A stretch of 20,367 nucleotides of DNA from JBDTYT01 sp040005555 (GTDB taxonomy: Bacteria > Actinomycetota > UBA4738 > HRBIN12). Numbering within the stretch: position 1 is the first letter of the stretch; each line of letters opens with the position of its first letter. Under the pieces are notes generated by a model. The model was not told the origin of the DNA. It saw nothing but the letters and a program-made list of their open reading frames with translations, and did not search any database. This document shows, piece by piece, positions 1 through 8,110 of this stretch. The stretch spans positions 1 to 20,367 of the forward strand of contig JBDTYT010000027.1 in the NCBI GenBank assembly GCA_040005555.1, given 5' to 3'. The position numbers were made by a program, and so were the translations under genes.

Positions 1-1287
1 CCGATGCAGGCGCTGCCGCTCCCGCAACCGATCCTCGAGCGCGTCCTCGACGGACACGCCCGCGAGCTCGGCGCCGACATCCGCCGCGGCCGGGAGGTGG
101 TCGGGCTGAGCCAGGACGACGCCACGGTGACCGCGGACGTGCGCGGCCCGGACGGGCAGGATCGAGTGACCGCCCGATACCTCGTCGGGTGCGATGGGGC
201 CAGCAGCCGGGTGCGCGAGTTGGCCGGCATCCCTTTCCCCGGCATCACGTACCCAGAGGTCCAGCGGCTCGCCCTGGTCACCGTGCCCGAGTCGGTGACC
301 GTGCTCGAGAACGGCGACATCGACGTCGCCGGGGTGGGCAGGATCAGCTTCGGCTTCACACGAACCGAGCGCGGTGAGTTCGCCCTCGGGTCGACCAATC
401 CCGAGCTCATGGGGCTCTTCACCAGCGAGGAGGAGTCCACCGACTACGACGACGACGAGCCGATGACCGTGACCGAGCTCCGGGACAGCATCGGCCGCGT
501 GCTCGGCGTGGAGCTGCCCCTCGGAGAGCCGACCCGGCTGACGCGCTTCACCTTTCACGCCCGGGAGGTCGAGCGGTACCGGGACGGGCCAATCCTGATG
601 GCCGGCGATGCCGCCCACCTGTTCCCCTCCCCAGGCGTCGCACTCGGCGCCGGCCTCCTCGACAGCGTTAACCTGGGCTGGAAGCTGGCCGCCGACATCC
701 AGGGCTGGGCGTCGGACGGCCTGCTGGACACGTATCACGACGAACGCCACCTCGCCTGTACACGCAATATGCTGCACGCGCAGGCCCAGGTCGCGATCCG
801 GCGGGGTCACGACCCGGCCGCCGTCGCACTCCGGGAGCTGTTCCAGGAACTGCTCATCGACGAGCAGCCACTGCGCCGCCTCGGCGGTCTCATGGCGGGC
901 TCCGAGGTTCGCTACCCGTTCCCCGGCCACGACCACCACGCCCTGATCGGGACCTTCGCACCCGACCTTGCCCTGCGCACCGACGGGGGCGCAACCAGCG
1001 TCGCGGAGCTCATGCACACGGCACGGCCCGTCTTCCTCGACCTCGCCGACCGCTCAGACCTCCGCGAGACCGCCCGAGACTGGCAGCATCGCATCGACAT
1101 CCACACCGCCGAAACCGATCACCGACCAGCCGACGCCCTCCTGATCCGCCCGGACGCCCACATCGCCTGGGCCGCAACCATCGACGAACCCACCGACACC
1201 GCCGCGCTCGCGCTGCGAGACGCGCTCTCCGACTGGTTCGGCACACCCCTGGCAACGACAGTGCCCATCATCGATCGGCCCTCCTGA
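1..1287 (+). CDS. FAD-dependent aromatic-type monooxygenase (5' partial)
   Basis: This is the C-terminal 428 or so codons of a class A flavoprotein monooxygenase (PHBH/rifampicin-monooxygenase-like, FAD_binding_3 family). Such enzymes use NAD(P)H and O2 to hydroxylate aromatic or polyketide substrates in the cytoplasm. The reading frame is open to base 1 and the N-terminal GxGxxG dinucleotide fold is missing, so the true start lies upstream; the ATG at base 4 is internal. Numbering from that ATG, the DG motif is seen as GCDGASSRVRELAG (about residues 62-75). The GD motif is GDAAHLFPSPG (201-211), followed by DSVNLGWKLA. The segment after GDAAH reads PSPGVALGAG instead of the usual PxGGxGxNxG, a divergent version. 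The last 100 or so residues match the position of the thioredoxin-like tail common in this family. The substrate cannot be told from sequence. It converges on the lipoprotein gene after a 105-base gap. Confidence 0.85.
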   Translation, partial: PMQALPLPQPILERVLDGHARELGADIRRGREVVGLSQDDATVTADVRGPDGQDRVTARYLVGCDGASSRVRELAGIPFPGITYPEVQRLALVTVPESVTVLENGDIDVAGVGRISFGFTRTERGEFALGSTNPELMGLFTSEEESTDYDDDEPMTVTELRDSIGRVLGVELPLGEPTRLTRFTFHAREVERYRDGPILMAGDAAHLFPSPGVALGAGLLDSVNLGWKLAADIQGWASDGLLDTYHDERHLACTRNMLHAQAQVAIRRGHDPAAVALRELFQELLIDEQPLRRLGGLMAGSEVRYPFPGHDHHALIGTFAPDLALRTDGGATSVAELMHTARPVFLDLADRSDLRETARDWQHRIDIHTAETDHRPADALLIRPDAHIAWAATIDEPTDTAALALRDALSDWFGTPLATTVPIIDRPS

Positions 1288-1392
1288 TCGGCCGACCGAA
1301 CATCGCCAGGAGCGCCCATCCGGTGGGCTGCAAACATTCGGACCCACAAGATCCTGCCGCGTTGCCGCCACTCGCCTCTCGAGGAACGAGCC

Positions 1393-2076
1393 CTAGGTGC
1401 CGTCGAGGCATCCGACGACCTCGGCGGGAAGCCCCGGGATCTGGAGTCCCACGCCGCCCGTGACGAAGTCGTAGGGTACGCCCTCCCACGCGCCCGGCAG
1501 GCCGGGGACGGGCTTCGGCGTCGTGTCCGTGCTGTCGAACTGGAACCCCGTCCAGTCGGGCGAGCGCCACCCGCCCGTGTCGAACGCCGCGACGGCCGAG
1601 AGCCCCCGGCCGAACCGGCGCGCCTCGACGAGGAAGCGCCCCTGGAACGACGGATCGTCCTTCGCGTACAGACGGATGTACCAGCGCTGCACCGCGAGCA
1701 GGTACCCCTGCTCCGAGGGCGGTGACTCGGGGCCCTCGAAGTACCGCATGTCCATCACGACGAGCGGTCCTTCGATCCCCGACGTGCGACGGATGATGCC
1801 GAGCGGCTCGAGGAAGCGGGCGGTTCCCTCGTGCGGCGTGACCCAGCCGTGCACGCAATCGCTCGCGATCGCGCCGTGGGTCGGTGGCGGTGACGCGAAC
1901 GGAGAGGGCGGTGCGACCGGCGTGGTGGTGGTCACGGGCGTCGGCGGGACCGTCGACACCGGCGGCGGTGATGTGGGAGGCGAGCTCGTCGACGGGTCGT
2001 CGCCTCCGCCGCCGCTGCACGCTGCGAGCAGCAACGACACCGACACGATGTGCAGCGCAAGCCTTCGGGTGATCAC
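1393..2076 (-). CDS. Putative secreted lipoprotein of unknown function
   Basis: A 227-residue protein with a lipoprotein signal peptide: basic MITRR, a hydrophobic core, then lipobox LAAC with the modified cysteine at residue 20. It should be cleaved and lipid-anchored on the outer face of the membrane. A low-complexity linker rich in Ser, Thr, Pro and Val (about residues 21-68) follows, typical of a cell-wall spacer. The folded part (about 70-227) has a paired cysteine possibility (near residue 74 and near the C-terminus) and contains several Trp and Tyr residues. I do not recognise the domain. The start is GTG at 2076 with a GGAG five bases upstream. It is divergent from the exported phosphoesterase (65 bases between starts), so the two may act together at the cell surface. 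That link is inference. Confidence 0.75.
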   Translation of the reverse strand: MITRRLALHIVSVSLLLAACSGGGGDDPSTSSPPTSPPPVSTVPPTPVTTTTPVAPPSPFASPPPTHGAIASDCVHGWVTPHEGTARFLEPLGIIRRTSGIEGPLVVMDMRYFEGPESPPSEQGYLLAVQRWYIRLYAKDDPSFQGRFLVEARRFGRGLSAVAAFDTGGWRSPDWTGFQFDSTDTTPKPVPGLPGAWEGVPYDFVTGGVGLQIPGLPAEVVGCLDGT

Positions 2077-2127
2077 GGGTGCTCCGGACGACGGGCCTGC
2101 GAGGATACCGTCCCGAGGAGCGCTTGG

Positions 2128-2133
2128 TAGGTT
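2128..2133 (+). promoter_or_regulatory. Possible -10 element of a leaderless phosphoesterase transcript
   Basis: TAGGTT fits the TAnnnT pattern of actinobacterial -10 boxes and ends eight bases before the ATG at 2142. Transcription would therefore begin at or next to the start codon. No Shine-Dalgarno lies at a usable distance; the nearest GAGGAG is over 20 bases upstream. No clear -35 is visible. This is weak evidence. Confidence 0.25.
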
Positions 2134-2141
2134 GGGCGCCG

Positions 2142-3518
2142 ATGCCCGAACACCACGAACGCATCACCCGACGCAGCTTCCTGAACCGCTCCGCGATGGC
2201 CGTGGCGGGCGCCACCCTCTTCTCCTGCACGGGCGGACGACCGATCACACGCGTGACCGAGACGCCCTCGGCGCTGCTCGAGACGCAGTGGCCGATCAAG
2301 CAGGTCGTGTACCTCATGATGGAGAACCGCAGCTTCAACAACCTCTTCGGTCGCTTCCCCGGCGCGAACGGCACGATGACCGGCCTGAAGGCAGGCGCCG
2401 AGTTCCCGCTCATCGACTGCCCCGACTGGCTCCCCGGCGACCTGCCGCACGACCGAGCCGCGTACCTCAACTGCTTCGCGGGCGGGAACTACGATGGGTT
2501 CAACACCGGCAAGTTCGGCGATCCGTTCGCGTACTCCGTCCTCAACGAGCATCAGGTGCCCGCGTACTGGGACTGGGCGCGCGAGTACGTGCTGAGCGAC
2601 AACTTCTTCTCCTCGGTCGCGGGCCCGTCCTATCCCAACCACTTCTTCTTCGTGGCCGGCCAGTCCGGCGGCACCCTGGACAACCCCGAGAACATCGAGA
2701 CGAAGAAACTGCCGGACGGCCGCAACTTCAAGAGCTGGGGATGCGACGCGGTGGGTGAGAACGTGTTCGTGTTCACGAAGGACGATCACGGCAATCTCAC
2801 GAAGCACGACACCTGCTTCGACTTCCCCACCGTGCCCGAGCAGCTCTCGGGCATCGGCGTGGACTGGGCGTACTACGCGGCGCAGCCCGGCCAGAGCGGG
2901 TACTTCTGGAACGCGCTCAACGGCATCGGGCCGGTGTTCCACTCGGACATGTTCCACGAGCACACGCGCTCGGTGGACACGCTCGTCGCCGACATCAAGG
3001 CGAACCGCCTCCCGCCGGTCACGTGGATCACGCCGAGGTTCGAGCTCTCGGACCACCCGCCCGAGAGCACGTGCTTCTCGCACAACTGGCTCGCCGACGT
3101 CGTGAACGCGATGATGCGAAGCCCCATGTGGAAGCACACGGCGCTGTTCATCACGTGGGACGAATGGGGAGGCTTCTACGACGCTGTGCCCCCGCCCGCC
3201 GTGGACGACGTGGGCCTCGGCTTCCGCGTGCCGATGCTGACGCTCTCGCCGTACGCCAAGCGGGGATACATCGACGACGCGGTCGGCGAGTTCTCCTCAC
3301 CGCTCAAGTTCATCGAGGACAACTGGGGGCTCCCGCATCTCACCGACCGGATCCGCACGACCCACAACTTCGAACACGTCTTCGACTTCGGCGAAGCCCC
3401 GCGCACGGACGCGAGGCCGGCCCCCAAGACCGAGCGATGCTTCGGGACGCCCGGCCAGTTCCCAGAGGGCTACCAAGGATGGCCGCCCGGCACCGTGCCT
3501 GACCCCGCCGCCTTCTAG
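2142..3518 (+). CDS. Tat-exported phosphoesterase, phospholipase C/acid phosphatase family
   Basis: A 458-residue member of the phosphoesterase family PF04185 (bacterial non-haemolytic phospholipase C and AcpA-type acid phosphatases), which cleaves phosphate esters outside the cytoplasm. The N-terminus carries a twin-arginine signal, RRSFLNR (residues 10-16), then a hydrophobic stretch VAGATLF. Cysteine 29 might make it a Tat lipoprotein, but the lipobox LFSC is imperfect. The family hallmark ENRSFNNLFG is at 61-70, and the metal-site motif appears as TWDEWGGFYDAVPPP. The closing block SSPLKFIEDNWGLP is also typical. The start at 2142 is chosen because the open frame upstream only adds residues before the Tat signal. 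It is divergent from the lipoprotein gene, and its TAG stop overlaps the stop of the convergent acyl-CoA synthetase gene. Whether it acts on phospholipids or other phosphate esters is not determined. Confidence 0.88.
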   Translation: MPEHHERITRRSFLNRSAMAVAGATLFSCTGGRPITRVTETPSALLETQWPIKQVVYLMMENRSFNNLFGRFPGANGTMTGLKAGAEFPLIDCPDWLPGDLPHDRAAYLNCFAGGNYDGFNTGKFGDPFAYSVLNEHQVPAYWDWAREYVLSDNFFSSVAGPSYPNHFFFVAGQSGGTLDNPENIETKKLPDGRNFKSWGCDAVGENVFVFTKDDHGNLTKHDTCFDFPTVPEQLSGIGVDWAYYAAQPGQSGYFWNALNGIGPVFHSDMFHEHTRSVDTLVADIKANRLPPVTWITPRFELSDHPPESTCFSHNWLADVVNAMMRSPMWKHTALFITWDEWGGFYDAVPPPAVDDVGLGFRVPMLTLSPYAKRGYIDDAVGEFSSPLKFIEDNWGLPHLTDRIRTTHNFEHVFDFGEAPRTDARPAPKTERCFGTPGQFPEGYQGWPPGTVPDPAAF

Positions 3519-5623
3519 CCGGGAACGACGAGCGCGTCAACGGCCAGACATCCGCCGGGTCCGCAGATCACGGGGTTGACGTCGAGCGCCTCAAGCAAGT
3601 CGCCAACGTCGTGCGCGAGCCACGAGACGCCGACGATCGCTTGCGCGAGCGAGGTCACGTCCGCGGCCGGGGCTCCGCGCAGACCGTCGAGCAGCGGCCG
3701 CACGTTCAGCCGGTCGATCATCGATCGAGCGCGAGACGCATCCAGCGGCGGCAACGCCATGCGTCGATCGTGCAGCAGCTCGACCAGGACGCCGCCGGCC
3801 GCCACGAGCACGAGCGGACCGAACTGCGGATCGCGAACGACGCCGAGCGCCATCTCCACGCCCGCCGGCGCCATCCGAGCCACCGTCACCTGCGGGCCGA
3901 GCGCCTCGGCCAGCGTGCCGTAGGCCTCGGCGAGCGCGAATGGGCCGTCGAGTCCGAGCATCACGCCGCCGACCTCCGTCTTGTGCGCGATGTTCGGCAT
4001 GGCCGTCTTCAGCGCGACCGGCCAGCCGAGCTCCTCGGCCGCCGCGACCGCCTCCTCGATCGTCCCGGCACGCCGCGACGCGACCACCGGCACGCCGTAC
4101 GCGGCGAGTAGCTCCAACCCCTCGAGCTCGCCGACGGCGTCGCCGCTCGCCAGCCGGGTGCGCCATCGCTCGCGCACGTCCTCGGGAACGGGCGACGAGC
4201 CCGAGAGCGGCGGGAGCACGCGAGCGTCGCGGTACGCGAACAGGTGACGGAACGCGGCGAGGCCGGTGTGCGTGCTCTCGAGCACCGGGATCCCGGCCTC
4301 GTCGAGCAGCTCCGCGTCGCCTCGGTCGATCCCGCTCGAGAGGTTCGACAGCATCGCCATCGGCTTCTCGGTCTCGGTGAACACAGCCCTCGCCATCCCG
4401 ATGTACCCCATCTCGGGGTTGTCCTCGGTCGTGAGATCCACCGAGAACGCCAGTGCGGCGACGTCGTCGTCGGCCAGGAGCGCGCGCATGCATCCGGTGA
4501 CGACCTCGTGGGCGTCACGGCCCGTGCCCCAGAAGTCGAGCGGGTTCACCGGCAGCAGGCCCTCGTCGAGCAGCTCGGCCATCCGATCGCTCGTCGCGGG
4601 CGAGATCTCCGCGAACCGGACCCCGGCGGCCGCGGCGGCGTCCACCATCAGGGCGCGCTCGCCCCCGGAGTCGTGGACGCTCGCCAGGCCACCCGGCCCC
4701 GCCCGGCGGCCCGAGGACATCAGCGCAAGCGTGTCCGCGAGCTCGTCGAGGCTCTCGACGCGCAGGACGCCGTACGCGTCGAACAGCGCCTCGTACGCCC
4801 CGTCCTCACCCGCGAGCGCGCCCGAGTGGGCGGTCACCATCTGCTGCGTGAGGGCCTCGCGCCCGACCTTGAGCACGACGACCGGCACATCGCGATCGGC
4901 CGCCGCTCCGAGCACCGAGCGGAATCGTCCGGGATCGCGCACGGTCTCGATGAACATCCCGATCGCCTTCGTGCTGTCGAGACCGAGCGCGTAGGCGACG
5001 TAGTCCGAAGCCGTCGTGACGAGCTCTTGCCCCGCGGATACGACGAGGTTGAACCGAAGACCGCGGTCGTTGTGCAGCATCGCGGAGAACGCCGATCCGC
5101 TGTGGCTTACGAACGTGATCGGCCCCGGCACCAGGTCAGGCGGCTGGAAGAAACCGCAGATCCGCAGCCGGCGCTCGATGTTCAGGAAGCCCATGCCGTT
5201 GCCGCCGCAGATCGGCATGCCGGCGCCCCGAGCGATCATCGAGAGACGTTCGGTGAGCGAGGGAGCACCGTCGCGCGGATCCTCGTACCCGCTCGCGTAG
5301 ATCGCCGCCGAGCGCGCACCGGCCGCGACGGCCAGACGAAGTTGCTCCTCGAGCTGCGCGTTCGAGACCGCGAGCACCACCAGGTCGACGGGGCCGGGGA
5401 CCTCGGTCACGCTCGGGAAGCACGGCAGGCCGAGGATCTCCTCGTACTTCAGGTTCACCGGGTACGCGGTGCCGTCGAACCCGCCGGCGATCAGCTGGCG
5501 CACCACCTCGTGGCCGACCGAGCCCTCGCGAACGCTCGCTCCCACGACGGCAACCGAGCGAGCGTCGAGCATGCACTCGAGGGCCCCGCGTCCGTCGCTC
5601 GAGACCCCCTCCGACGACGTCAC
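3515..5623 (-). CDS. ADP-forming acyl-CoA synthetase (fused alpha-beta acetate-CoA ligase type)
   Basis: A 702-residue single-chain NDP-forming acyl-CoA synthetase that interconverts an acyl-CoA plus ADP and phosphate with the free acid plus CoA and ATP. Domain order is CoA-binding Rossmann domain (about 15-145, with SVAVVGAS at 23-30), succinyl-CoA-ligase-like domain (about 165-300), linker, then an ATP-grasp_5 domain (about 490-702). The phosphorylated histidine is likely His266 in TAHSGALAG, and the ATP-grasp block HKTEVGGV is intact. The start is GTG at 5623, nine bases after the stop of the FAD oxidoreductase gene, so the two are probably co-transcribed. An ATG at 5572 is a possible later start; neither has a strong Shine-Dalgarno. 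The acyl substrate is unknown; clustering with an acyl-CoA dehydrogenase suggests an organic acid from catabolism. Confidence 0.9.
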   Translation of the reverse strand: MTSSEGVSSDGRGALECMLDARSVAVVGASVREGSVGHEVVRQLIAGGFDGTAYPVNLKYEEILGLPCFPSVTEVPGPVDLVVLAVSNAQLEEQLRLAVAAGARSAAIYASGYEDPRDGAPSLTERLSMIARGAGMPICGGNGMGFLNIERRLRICGFFQPPDLVPGPITFVSHSGSAFSAMLHNDRGLRFNLVVSAGQELVTTASDYVAYALGLDSTKAIGMFIETVRDPGRFRSVLGAAADRDVPVVVLKVGREALTQQMVTAHSGALAGEDGAYEALFDAYGVLRVESLDELADTLALMSSGRRAGPGGLASVHDSGGERALMVDAAAAAGVRFAEISPATSDRMAELLDEGLLPVNPLDFWGTGRDAHEVVTGCMRALLADDDVAALAFSVDLTTEDNPEMGYIGMARAVFTETEKPMAMLSNLSSGIDRGDAELLDEAGIPVLESTHTGLAAFRHLFAYRDARVLPPLSGSSPVPEDVRERWRTRLASGDAVGELEGLELLAAYGVPVVASRRAGTIEEAVAAAEELGWPVALKTAMPNIAHKTEVGGVMLGLDGPFALAEAYGTLAEALGPQVTVARMAPAGVEMALGVVRDPQFGPLVLVAAGGVLVELLHDRRMALPPLDASRARSMIDRLNVRPLLDGLRGAPAADVTSLAQAIVGVSWLAHDVGDLLEALDVNPVICGPGGCLAVDALVVPG

Positions 5624-5632
5624 GCGGTCAGG

Positions 5633-7252
5633 CTACTTCGCCGGGCCGACCGCCCGGTCCTTCTTGGCCTGGCGGAACGCCTGCCATCCCGGGATGCCGC
5701 ACACCCCGCCGCCTGCGTGCGTGGCCGAGGAGCCGTGGTACAGCCCACGGATCGGGGTGCGGTAGTCCGAGTAGCCCGGCGCCGGCCGCATGTGGAACAG
5801 CTGATCGACCGAGAGCTCGCCGTGGAAGATGTTCCCACCGATCAAGCCGAGCTCCTGCTCCATCTCGTACGGCCCGATCACCTGGCGGGCGATCACCGCG
5901 GACTTGAAGTTCGGCGCGAGCTCCGTGTACAGGTCGATGATGCGGTCGGCGTACAGCTCGAGCTCGTCGCGATGCGGCTCCTTCACCCAGTCGTCGGGCA
6001 CCCACTGCGTGAACATCGAGAAGTTATGCACCCCTTCGGGCATGAGCGTCTTGTCGATGGTCGTCGGGATCACGCCGTCGACGAACGGACGCTCGGCCGC
6101 GACGCGCTTCATGTGCGCGTCCTGGAACGCCTGCTCGGCGTAGTCGGAGCTGAAGCACAGCTCGACCGAGCCGGTGTGGTGGTCCTGCAGGTTCTTGCCC
6201 GGAGTGGCGATGAAGTCCGGCAGCTCGCTCATCGCGAGGTTGATCTTCACCACGCCGCTGCGCGTGCGCCAATGCTCGATGTCACCCACGAAGTCCGCCG
6301 GCAGCTCACTGCGATCGAGCAGGTCGAGGAACGCGATCTTCGGATGGATCGTGGTGACGATCGTGCGCGCGCGCAGCTCCTCGCCGTTCGCGAGCACCAC
6401 GCCCGCCGCTCGGCCATCGCGCACGAGGATCTTCGCGACCTTCGCGTCGGTTCGGATCTCGGCGCCGAAGGACTCCGCCGCGCGCCGGCACGCCGCCGAG
6501 ACGCCGCCCATGCCGCCGTCCTGGTAGCCCCACGATCCGAGGTGTCCGTCGCCCACGTCGCCGATCGAGTGGTGGAGCATCACGTACGCGGTGCCGGGCG
6601 AGTCCGGACCTGCCCACGTACCGATCACGCCGTTCACGGTGAGCATGCCCTTGATCGCGTCGGACTCGAACCAGTCGTTGAGCAGGTCGCTCACGCTCAT
6701 CGTGAACAGCCGCGTCACGTCGCCGACCCCACGGACGCCGAGGCCTCGGGAGGCCCACGCGACCTTCAGCGTATCGATGAGATCCTTCGGCTTCATCGAC
6801 CCCGCCTTCGGCGGCACCTTGAGCAGCAGCGGTCCGAGTACGTCCGCGACCCCGGCGAGCCATGCGTCCCATTTCGGGATGGTCTCGGCGTCCTTCTTCG
6901 AGAACTGCGCGATCGAGTCGTAGTTCTTCTTCGCGTCGTCCGGATACACGGTGATGGCCCGTCCATCGGGGAACGCCTGGTAGTACGGCCCGAACGGTGT
7001 GACCTTGTAGCCGTGGCGCTCGAGCTTCAGCTCGTTGATGACCGTCGGCGGCATCAGGCTCATGACGTAGGAGTAGGTGGTGACCTGGAAGTCGGGATGC
7101 TCGGGCCACGGGCTGCTGGTGTCCGCGGCTCCGCCGGTCTTGTTCCGGCTCTCCAACACCACGGTCCGGGCCCCCGCCCGGGCGAAGTACGCGCCGCTGA
7201 TGAGGCCGTTGTGGCCCCCGCCGATGATGATCGCGTCGTACGCGTTGGCCAT
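5633..7252 (-). CDS. PYROXD2/phytoene-desaturase-like FAD oxidoreductase
   Basis: A 539-residue FAD protein of the CrtI/PYROXD2 branch of the amine-oxidase superfamily. The N-terminus has the FAD fold IIIGGGHNGLISG (residues 8-20), with Glu34 placed to bind the ribose and KTGG at 38-41. The C-terminal block runs from GNIFHGELSVDQLF through YRTPIRGLYHGSSATHAGGG, which is very characteristic of PYROXD2-like proteins. Many members have no known substrate. The start at 7252 is chosen for a strong GAGGAGAG ribosome site (7260-7267) seven bases upstream. The frame stays open for over 800 bases further, but that extension runs antisense to tetR and is not coding. It probably heads a two-gene operon with the acyl-CoA synthetase and is divergent from tetR. 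A palindromic operator covers its probable -35 box, so repression by that TetR is likely. Confidence 0.9.
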   Translation of the reverse strand: MANAYDAIIIGGGHNGLISGAYFARAGARTVVLESRNKTGGAADTSSPWPEHPDFQVTTYSYVMSLMPPTVINELKLERHGYKVTPFGPYYQAFPDGRAITVYPDDAKKNYDSIAQFSKKDAETIPKWDAWLAGVADVLGPLLLKVPPKAGSMKPKDLIDTLKVAWASRGLGVRGVGDVTRLFTMSVSDLLNDWFESDAIKGMLTVNGVIGTWAGPDSPGTAYVMLHHSIGDVGDGHLGSWGYQDGGMGGVSAACRRAAESFGAEIRTDAKVAKILVRDGRAAGVVLANGEELRARTIVTTIHPKIAFLDLLDRSELPADFVGDIEHWRTRSGVVKINLAMSELPDFIATPGKNLQDHHTGSVELCFSSDYAEQAFQDAHMKRVAAERPFVDGVIPTTIDKTLMPEGVHNFSMFTQWVPDDWVKEPHRDELELYADRIIDLYTELAPNFKSAVIARQVIGPYEMEQELGLIGGNIFHGELSVDQLFHMRPAPGYSDYRTPIRGLYHGSSATHAGGGVCGIPGWQAFRQAKKDRAVGPAK

Positions 7253-7285
7253 GTCGAAGCTCTCCTCGCCGGTGATCTTGGGTCG

Positions 7286-7315
7286 AATGTAGCCCCTCTT
7301 TGAACGACGGGTCAA
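7286..7315 (-). promoter_or_regulatory. Probable promoter of the FAD oxidoreductase operon
   Basis: Read on the minus strand, TTGACC (7315-7310) and TACATT (7291-7286) are separated by 18 bases. They stand about 34 bases upstream of the ATG and ahead of the ribosome site. The -35 box lies inside the TGAACG palindrome at 7300-7315. Box matches are moderate, so this is inference from pattern and position. Confidence 0.45.
7300..7315. promoter_or_regulatory. Palindromic operator, site A (FAD oxidoreductase side)
   Basis: TTGAACGACGGGTCAA has TTGA/TCAA ends and shares the TGAACG half-site with three other intergenic sites in this window. It matches site C (minus strand) at 14 of 16 positions and site B at 12 of 16. 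It overlaps the probable -35 box of the divergent oxidoreductase gene. A TetR-type repressor, probably the adjacent one, is the likely binder. Confidence 0.6.
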
Positions 7316-7348
7316 GGGGTTCGGACGCCGTCGTGGGCGCGCCTCGCA

Positions 7349-7376
7349 TTGACATCCCTGGTCAGGGGCGTACAGT
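7349..7376 (+). promoter_or_regulatory. Probable tetR promoter
   Basis: TTGACA (7349-7354) and TACAGT (7371-7376) are spaced by 16 bases. The -35 box is a perfect consensus and the -10 box matches 4 of 6. Transcription would start near 7383, within the palindrome at 7380-7395 and upstream of the GGAGGA ribosome site of tetR. Confidence 0.55.
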
Positions 7377-7379
7377 TCC

Positions 7380-7395
7380 CTGAACACCCGTTCAA
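7380..7395. promoter_or_regulatory. Palindromic operator, site D (tetR side)
   Basis: CTGAACACCCGTTCAA contains the inverted repeat TGAAC-ACCC-GTTCA with perfect 5-base arms. Read on the minus strand it starts TTGAACG like sites A and C. It covers the predicted tetR transcription start, the classic position for negative autoregulation. Confidence 0.55.
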
Positions 7396-7447
7396 TCCAT
7401 CCCGCACGACGCGCAGGGACTGTTCGGTGTTCAAGCCGGAGGACGAT

Positions 7448-8098
7448 ATGAGCTCGGGAGCACCGAAGCACATGAAGGATCGGCACCAGGAGATCTTGGA
7501 CGCCGCGGCGAGGGTCATCACCGAGCGCGGACTGGCAGAGACCCGGATCTCGGACATCGCCGAGCAAGCGGGCGTTTCGCCGGGACTCATCTTGTATTAC
7601 TTCGATTCGAAAGACCGCCTGCTTGCCGAGGCGCTCACGTACGCCAACGACCAGTTCTACCTGCGCACCTCGCGCGAGATCCGCCGGCTGGGCAGCGCCA
7701 AAGAGCAGCTCCGGCGGCTCATCGACCTGTCGGTCCCGGGGTACCTGCCCGAATACGGGCGTTTGGACGAGTGGGCCCTGTGGATCGAGGTGTGGGTGCG
7801 GGCGCTCCGCGATCCCGAGACCGCGAAGGACCGCGAGGTGCTCGATCAGCGCTGGCGCGCGCAGATCTCCGACATCATCCGCATCGGCCAGGCCTCGGGC
7901 GAGTTCGTCGCCGGTGACGCCGACGCGTTCGCCCTCCCGATCGCAGCATTGATCGACGGCCTCGCGATCCAGGTGATCATGAACGACTCCACGGTCACCG
8001 CTGAGCGGATGCACCGCTCGTGCATGGAGGTCGCGGCGCACGTGCTCGGGTTCGCGCTCGAGCCGGCGGACCTCGTCGGTCAATCCGCCGGGGCGTAG
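7448..8098 (+). CDS. TetR-family repressor, BetI-like C-terminal type
   Basis: A 216-residue TetR regulator. The DNA-binding helix-turn-helix is at about residues 33-52 (ISDIAEQAGVSPGLILYYFD), and the KDRLLAEAL block that follows is typical. The ligand-binding half, with WALWIEVWVRALRDPE and a central RWRAQISDIIRIG, resembles the TetR_C_6 (BetI-type) class. The start at 7448 has GGAGGA four bases upstream; the open frame further 5' crosses the promoter and is not coding. It is divergent from the FAD oxidoreductase gene with two palindromes in between, one over its own start site. It very likely represses itself and that operon, with induction by a pathway metabolite. The inducer is unknown. 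The ribokinase gene follows after 12 bases. Confidence 0.9.
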   Translation: MSSGAPKHMKDRHQEILDAAARVITERGLAETRISDIAEQAGVSPGLILYYFDSKDRLLAEALTYANDQFYLRTSREIRRLGSAKEQLRRLIDLSVPGYLPEYGRLDEWALWIEVWVRALRDPETAKDREVLDQRWRAQISDIIRIGQASGEFVAGDADAFALPIAALIDGLAIQVIMNDSTVTAERMHRSCMEVAAHVLGFALEPADLVGQSAGA

Positions 8099-8110
8099 AC
8101 CGCTCGCCCC

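Noticed and set aside
1273..1293. GATCGGCC occurring twice at the end of the monooxygenase gene, as a possible attachment site or terminator
   Set aside because: It is a short 8-base direct repeat in GC-rich DNA with no integrase, tRNA end or T-tract nearby.
4244..7303. A very long open frame on the plus strand (over 1000 codons) across the acyl-CoA synthetase and FAD oxidoreductase genes
   Set aside because: It is antisense to two well-recognised enzymes. Its translation is rich in Arg, His and Val and lacks domain motifs. High GC at third codon positions keeps such frames open.
7253..8083. N-terminal extension of the FAD oxidoreductase frame
   Set aside because: It runs antisense through tetR and across the promoter region. 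The strong ribosome site at 7260-7267 and the FAD fold place the start at 7252.
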